Of a stretch of DNA of 11,565 nucleotides, positions 8,128 through 11,565 are shown piece by piece (positions within the stretch are counted from its first letter, which is position 1; each line of letters opens with the position of its first letter). Origin of the DNA: Holosporaceae bacterium 'Namur' (GTDB lineage Bacteria > Pseudomonadota > Alphaproteobacteria > Rickettsiales > Midichloriaceae); assembly GCA_014116815.1 (NCBI GenBank), contig JACGYV010000041.1, positions 1 to 11,565 of the forward strand. Direction: 5' to 3'. The notes beneath the pieces are model-generated. The model ran no database searches and was not told where the DNA came from. It saw only the letters and a list, made by a program, of their open reading frames with translations. A program made the translations under genes and the position numbers.

Positions 8128-8164
8128 TAAATATGATAAAATATAGAGAGCAGAAAATAAAAAA

Positions 8165-8198
8165 CCCCGGCGCGCTTAAATCAGAGGCTCATCCGGGG
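8165..8198. repeat. GC-rich hairpin in traD-nuclease spacer; possible minus-strand terminator
   Basis: CCCCGG at 8165-8170 and CCGGGG at 8193-8198 form a GC-only stem around a 22-nt loop, in otherwise very AT-rich DNA. On the minus strand the stem is followed by T6 (8164-8159) and a further T-rich run, the layout of an intrinsic terminator for transcription entering from the right. No minus-strand gene is seen upstream of it. On the plus strand no T-run follows. The loop is long for a terminator, so an oriT element or a leftover of an inserted sequence is also possible. Confidence 0.45.
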
Positions 8199-8230
8199 AC
8201 CATATCCATAAACATACAGGTTTTTAGAAA

Positions 8231-8260
8231 ATGTTCAATATAACAACAGGGTTTGAACGT
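8231..8260. repeat. Inverted repeat ATGTTCAA / TTGAACGT
   Basis: The arms at 8231-8238 and 8253-8260 pair over 8 positions, one of them a G-T wobble, around a 14-nt loop. It lies between the GC-rich hairpin and the 9-bp direct repeats, in the only sizeable non-coding gap of the conjugation block. This is the kind of structure found near relaxase nick sites, but I cannot identify a nic sequence. Confidence 0.35.
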
Positions 8261-8383
8261 ATTAAATATTATTTTTCTTATTTCAGCATGTCTTCAATTA
8301 TAGAAGATATAAAAAGCATTTGTAATGAAAGTCAATTAAGGCAATTTGCAACTATTGCAAAATATGCAACAGTTCAAGCTTAA
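8231..8383 (+). CDS. Small hypothetical ORF (50 aa) in traD-nuclease spacer
   Basis: An ATG at 8231 opens a 50-codon frame ending in TAA at 8381-8383; the product begins MFNITTGFERIK and ends AKYATVQA. A second in-frame ATG (residue 20) would give 31 aa. AGG about 9 nt upstream of the first ATG is a weak ribosome binding site. The region contains inverted and direct repeats that do not look like ordinary coding sequence, and I recognise no family. It may be a real small gene, a gene fragment, or chance in AT-rich DNA; I lean slightly towards fragment or chance. Confidence 0.25.
   Translation: MFNITTGFERIKYYFSYFSMSSIIEDIKSICNESQLRQFATIAKYATVQA
8343..8369. repeat. Three tandem 9-bp direct repeats ending in TGCAA (iteron-like)
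   Basis: AATTTGCAA (8343-8351), CTATTGCAA (8352-8360) and AATATGCAA (8361-8369) are back to back, with TGCAA at an exact 9-bp period. Short phased repeats near relaxase genes commonly bind RHH accessory proteins at oriT. The repeats also lie in frame within the small ORF at 8231-8383, where they encode an x-Ala-x pattern, so a coding origin is not excluded. With three short copies in A+T-rich DNA, chance is possible. Confidence 0.4.
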
Positions 8384-8385
8384 GG

Positions 8386-8412
8386 TATAAATAGGATTAA
8401 AATAGTAAGGAG
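8386..8412 (+). promoter_or_regulatory. Possible -10 box and ribosome binding site for the nuclease-relaxase pair
   Basis: TATAAAT at 8386-8392 resembles a sigma-70 -10 element, with only a weak -35 candidate upstream (ATGCAA at 8364-8369, 16-bp spacer), which overlaps the direct repeats. AAGGAG at 8407-8412 is a clear Shine-Dalgarno sequence 5 nt before the ATG at 8418. The ribosome site is well supported; the promoter is tentative. Confidence 0.4.
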
Positions 8413-8417
8413 CATAT

Positions 8418-9458
8418 ATGACTAAAGACTTAACAATAGATAAAGCTTATGTAGAGCTTATTAATGGACTTAAGCAGAAAGTAAAAGCTACACAGATTAA
8501 AGCTGCCTTATCCGCAAACTCCCAAATGGTTATGCTTTACTGGGAAATAGGGCAAAAGATTATAATAGAGCAAGGAAAGCACAACTGGGGAGATAAAGTT
8601 ATAGAGAAGGTATCACATGATTTATCAAGTTCATTCCCTGAAATGAAAGGCTTCTCTAAGCGAAATTTAATTTACATGAGAAAATTTGCTTTTACTTTTT
8701 CAGAACCTTCAATTGTGCAGCAAGTTGCTGCGCAATTGCCATGGGGACATAATTTGTTATTATTAGATAAGAAATTAACTATAGAAACATATCTTTGGTA
8801 TGCCCGAAAAGTGATAGAAAATGGGTGGTCGAGGATTGTATTAGACCATCAAATTGATATTAGACTATATGAAAGAGAAGGGAATAAAGATAAGATTAGT
8901 AACTTTAAAGAAACTTTACCTCCCGCCCAATCTGATTTAGCGCATAATATATTAAAAGATCCGTTTGTATTTGACTTCTTAACTACTGGAGACAAAGCGC
9001 ATGAGAGGGATATAGAAAGGGAGTTAACCAAGCATATACAGAAGTTTTTACTTGAACTAGGTCAGGGGTTTGCTTTTGTAGGTAATCAATATCATTTAGA
9101 TGTAGGAGATGAAGACTATTATATTGATCTCTTATTCTATCATTTAAAGCTCAGGTGTTATGTAGTAATAGAGCTTAAGTCAGGTAAGTTTAAACCTGAG
9201 TATGCCGGTAAAGTGAATTTCTATCTATCCGTTTTGGATGATAAATTAAAACATGAAACGGATAACCCTTCCATAGGTTTAATTCTATGTAAAGATAAGA
9301 GCAAAATTACGGCCGAGTATGCATTAAAAGATATTAATAAGCCTATCGGGCTTGCGAATTATATTACAACGGAAATCATTCCCGAGCAGCTTAAAGGGAG
9401 CTTGCCTACTATTGAAGAAATAGAACGCGAACTTAGTGAAGAAGATACCTTAGAGTAA
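8418..9458 (+). CDS. DUF1016/YhcG-family PDDEXK nuclease
   Basis: The 346-aa protein has the two-domain layout of YhcG-like proteins. An N-terminal DUF1016_N helical domain (about 10-165) holds the typical YWEIGQKII (41-49), SKRNLIYMRKF (80-90) and the LPWGHNLLLLDK block (107-118). A C-terminal PDDEXK domain (about 175-325) shows Asp237 in YYIDLLFYH and the E-x-K pair Glu252/Lys254 in VIELKSGKF, so the catalytic core looks intact. The length is normal for the family. Members are linked to mobile elements and often to restriction or genome-defence loci, but the substrate is generally unknown. It has its own AAGGAG site and ends 3 nt before the relaxase start, so the two are probably co-translated. 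A role in protecting or processing the transferred element is an inference from that position. Confidence 0.88.
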   Translation: MTKDLTIDKAYVELINGLKQKVKATQIKAALSANSQMVMLYWEIGQKIIIEQGKHNWGDKVIEKVSHDLSSSFPEMKGFSKRNLIYMRKFAFTFSEPSIVQQVAAQLPWGHNLLLLDKKLTIETYLWYARKVIENGWSRIVLDHQIDIRLYEREGNKDKISNFKETLPPAQSDLAHNILKDPFVFDFLTTGDKAHERDIERELTKHIQKFLLELGQGFAFVGNQYHLDVGDEDYYIDLLFYHLKLRCYVVIELKSGKFKPEYAGKVNFYLSVLDDKLKHETDNPSIGLILCKDKSKITAEYALKDINKPIGLANYITTEIIPEQLKGSLPTIEEIERELSEEDTLE

Positions 9459-9461
9459 AAC

Positions 9462-11474
9462 ATGCTTTCCATCTCCAACATTAAAAGCTCGGCTGCTGTG
9501 GTACATTACTATGAGCATGATGACTACTATGCTAAAGAGACAAATGAGCATAAGGAGTTAAGTGAATGGTACGGTAAAGGAGCGGAAAGGCTAAAGCTTG
9601 AAGGTAAAGTTGAGAAGGAGGATTTTAAGCAGGTACTGGAAGGGGAGTTACCGAACGGGGTTGAGCTTGGGAGGGTAGAAGACGGGAAGAGAGTACATGC
9701 TCCGGGTATGGATTTAACCTTTTCTGCACCTAAGAGTGTTTCAATACTTGCGGAAGTATACGGGGATAAAAGAATAAATGAAGCACATGATAAAGCAGTA
9801 AAGAGTGTTTTAACCTATATAGAAGAAAACCTGGCTTATGTCCGTAAGACGGAGAACGGTAAGACATATTACGAGAAAGCGGATAATATACTGGCCTCAT
9901 TATTTCAACATAACACTTCAAGAAATCTTGACCCTCAACTGCATACTCATTGTATATTAGCTAACGCAATTAGGCGGGAAGACGGAGAGTGGAGGTCTGC
10001 TTATTACGGTGAGGTATTTGAGAACAAAAAGTTTTTAGGAATGATGTATCGTTCTGAGCTGGCACATAGTTTAAGCGAGTTAGGCTATACGATAGAACGT
10101 ACGCATGAAGATGGAAGATTTGAAGTTAAGGAGGTACCTCAAGAAATCATCCAAGCATTCAGCAGTAGAAGAGAAGAAATTAAAATTGCTTTAGAAGGAT
10201 ATGAGCATGTAAATGCAAAGACGGCAGCAAATGCTACGCTTGTTACACGCCAAGCTAAAACGGAACTACCGAAGGAAGTTCTCATAAACAAATGGCAGGA
10301 GACGCTTAAATCTTTCAACTTTAACTTAAGTGAGCAAAAGGAAAAGATTGTAAAAGAAAGAGAACAGTTAAGAGCAAGCCTTAATAAGAAGAGTATAGGT
10401 GAAACAGTAGTTGATACATTATCTTCATGGCTTAGGGAAATAAAGCAGAAATTTGAGTTTAATGCTTATGCTCCGATAAGCCATATAAATAATAGCATAG
10501 AAGAGAAGAAAGAAGCATATACCGATAAATCGGTTGAAGAGCGGGCAATTGAATACGGTGTAAAGCATTTAAGTGAAAGAGCATCAGTATGGGAAGAAAA
10601 AGAACTAATAAAAGTTGCCACAACATATTCTTTAGGAAGGACTTCTGCAACAAACATATTAGAACAAATAGCAATATATAAAAAAGAAGGAACGCTTCTT
10701 GAAAGTAAATTACGACCCTCAAAAGAAATACCGGTTAAAACACTTACAACTAAAGAGGCATTAGCACAAGAACTTGAGTCGATTAAGCTTATGCAAGGAG
10801 GTAAGGGACAAGTTGAGCCTATATGTAACGTTAGAGAAATTAACGAGTATATAAAGAACACAAGCCTAAATAAGGGGCAAGCGGAAGCTATTAAGGTTAT
10901 CCTAACTACCAGGGACAGAGTAGTAGGAGTACAAGGATATGCCGGAGCAGGAAAAACATATATGATGAAACAGGCTAAGGAATTAGCAGAGAAGAACGGA
11001 TATTTACTCATAGGAATGGCACCGAGTGCAAGTGCGGCAAAGACCTTAGAAGCGGATACAGGAATAAAGTCCCAAACGGTAAGTAGATTCTTAGCTGATT
11101 ATGAAAGGTTAGCAACTGGGAAAGAAGCTAGACTTAATGCAGTTAAGATGAAGCAGGAAATGCAGGGTAAGGTACTTATAATTGATGAGAGCTCATTAGC
11201 TTCAACTATACAGTTTAATACACTACTTAAAGTAACAAGCGATCTAGAGGTAAGACTCGTTGCTATCGGAGATACAAAGCAGTTAGGAGCTGTGGAAGCA
11301 GGTAAGCCTTTTTATCAGCTACAAAGGGCGGGTATGGAAACTGCTAAGATGACTGAAATAGTAAGGCAGAAAGAAATACTTTTAAGGGATGCTGTATATG
11401 ACTCTATAAATGCGCGTATAAAACAAGCAATGTTTAAGATTGATCTTGTCCCGAATTTGTGGAGAAGTAGTTAA
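9462..11474 (+). CDS. traI: MOBF-type conjugative relaxase-helicase (TrwC/TraI-like), 3'-truncated by IS3
   Basis: The N-terminus (MLSISN...HYYEHDDYYAKE) matches TrwC-type relaxases, with candidate nicking tyrosines in two pairs, Y16/Y17 and Y22/Y23. The HUH metal site is His150, His161 and His163 (FQHN and PQLHTHC), and FSAPKSVSI (87-95) is the conserved strand before it. A linker of about 290-460 follows. The SF1 helicase domain starts with Walker A GYAGAGKT (492-499), Walker B VLIIDESS (571-578) and GDTKQLGAVEAG (603-614). It stops there: the last ten residues (DLVPNLWRSS) are encoded by an IS3 end beginning at 11441, and helicase motifs IV-VI and the C-terminus are missing. Full-length family members are roughly 1000-1750 aa. 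Nicking and strand transfer could survive, whereas unwinding should not. The start lies 3 nt after the nuclease stop without its own strong ribosome site. Rickettsiales papers also use traA_Ti or traAI for relaxases of this kind. Confidence 0.9.
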   Translation: MLSISNIKSSAAVVHYYEHDDYYAKETNEHKELSEWYGKGAERLKLEGKVEKEDFKQVLEGELPNGVELGRVEDGKRVHAPGMDLTFSAPKSVSILAEVYGDKRINEAHDKAVKSVLTYIEENLAYVRKTENGKTYYEKADNILASLFQHNTSRNLDPQLHTHCILANAIRREDGEWRSAYYGEVFENKKFLGMMYRSELAHSLSELGYTIERTHEDGRFEVKEVPQEIIQAFSSRREEIKIALEGYEHVNAKTAANATLVTRQAKTELPKEVLINKWQETLKSFNFNLSEQKEKIVKEREQLRASLNKKSIGETVVDTLSSWLREIKQKFEFNAYAPISHINNSIEEKKEAYTDKSVEERAIEYGVKHLSERASVWEEKELIKVATTYSLGRTSATNILEQIAIYKKEGTLLESKLRPSKEIPVKTLTTKEALAQELESIKLMQGGKGQVEPICNVREINEYIKNTSLNKGQAEAIKVILTTRDRVVGVQGYAGAGKTYMMKQAKELAEKNGYLLIGMAPSASAAKTLEADTGIKSQTVSRFLADYERLATGKEARLNAVKMKQEMQGKVLIIDESSLASTIQFNTLLKVTSDLEVRLVAIGDTKQLGAVEAGKPFYQLQRAGMETAKMTEIVRQKEILLRDAVYDSINARIKQAMFKIDLVPNLWRSS

Positions 11475-11565
11475 GCAACTTTGTAGTAGTAATATTGCTC
11501 AAAATTAGTTGGAGAGCAATAATATAAATTAGAATGCCTACGTTTTCTATTGTAAAATATCTCTA
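11441..11565 (-). mobile_element. Partial IS3-family insertion sequence, 3' end
   Basis: The element boundary is placed at TGATCTTGTCCCGAATTTGT (11441-11460), which fits IS3-family termini that begin TGA and carry a CCC block. It lies 30 nt beyond the transposase stop, as is typical. TraI homology ends exactly at this point. The IS continues past the right edge, so its other end and the 3-4 bp target duplication (expected to include GAT at 11438-11440) cannot be checked here. Confidence 0.7.
11471..11565 (-). CDS. IS3-family transposase (OrfB), C-terminal 30 residues (runs off right edge)
   Basis: On the minus strand the frame from 11563 down to the TAA at 11473-11471 encodes a peptide containing EIFYNRKRRHSNL and SPTNFEQYYYYK. 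The FYN-x-x-R-x-H-S-x-L...(S)P-x-x-FE pattern is the standard end of the IS3-family integrase-core transposase. The DDE residues lie outside the window. The stop codon overlaps that of the truncated relaxase on the opposite strand by two bases. Confidence 0.8.
   Translation of the reverse strand, partial: EIFYNRKRRHSNLYYCSPTNFEQYYYYKVA

Noticed and set aside
8120..8146. ATG overlapping the traD stop that opens an eight-codon peptide
   Set aside because: The ATGAGTAG overlap looks like a coupled start, but the frame ends after eight codons. It could mark the lost start of an original downstream gene, which cannot be shown from this window.
8343..8369. CRISPR-like or replication-origin reading of the 9-bp direct repeats
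   Set aside because: The units are tandem without spacers and there are only three short copies. There is no cas or rep gene nearby. They are kept only as possible protein-binding repeats.
10466..11011. Long open frame on the minus strand (181 codons) inside the relaxase gene
   Set aside because: It is antisense to a well-supported relaxase-helicase with all expected motifs. Its product is Ser/Leu/Cys-rich without recognisable domains, which is typical of a shadow frame.
1..11565. tRNA, rRNA or other structured RNA genes, and a tRNA attachment site
   Set aside because: No cloverleaf, T-loop consensus or rRNA-like sequence was recognised on either strand, so no integration site for the element can be named in this window.

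Overview
The window looks like an obligate intracellular alpha-proteobacterium of the Rickettsiaceae (Rickettsia or a close relative). This rests on high A+T content, AT-rich wobble positions, a long ankyrin/TPR protein, dense IS and transposon debris, and a conjugation block of the kind described for Rickettsiales Amplified Genetic Elements (RAGE). The family-level assignment is an inference from gene content; nothing here fixes the species.

Left part (1-4623): the 5' end of an IS6-family element runs off the left edge on the minus strand. Its terminus appears to interrupt a Tn3-family transposase gene (minus strand, 111-1733), which keeps the N-terminal and middle parts but has lost the catalytic domain. 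After a 202-bp divergent spacer with two inverted repeats comes a large plus-strand gene (1936-4623). It encodes an 895-aa ankyrin plus TPR protein with a compact C-terminal domain, probably an effector or toxin-like cargo protein.

Right part (4693-11474): a colinear plus-strand conjugation block. In order it holds the C-terminal fragment of a TraG-type mating-pair protein, a small ribbon-helix-helix protein (candidate relaxosome accessory factor), a TraD/TrwB-type coupling ATPase, a 290-bp spacer with unusual structure, a DUF1016/YhcG-type PDDEXK nuclease, and a MOBF (TrwC/TraI-type) relaxase-helicase. The order traG - x - traD - traI matches the end of the F tra operon, and RHH - coupling protein - relaxase matches trwA-trwB-trwC of R388. 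The nuclease sits 3 nt upstream of the relaxase start, which is the unusual part of the arrangement.

The element is decaying. traG has lost its 5' half at a 40-bp near-perfect inverted repeat next to the ankyrin gene. The relaxase is cut inside its helicase domain by an IS3-family insertion whose transposase C-terminus runs off the right edge. What is left (RHH, TraD, nuclease, the relaxase HUH domain) could still encode DNA-processing functions, but a complete conjugation apparatus is not present in this window.
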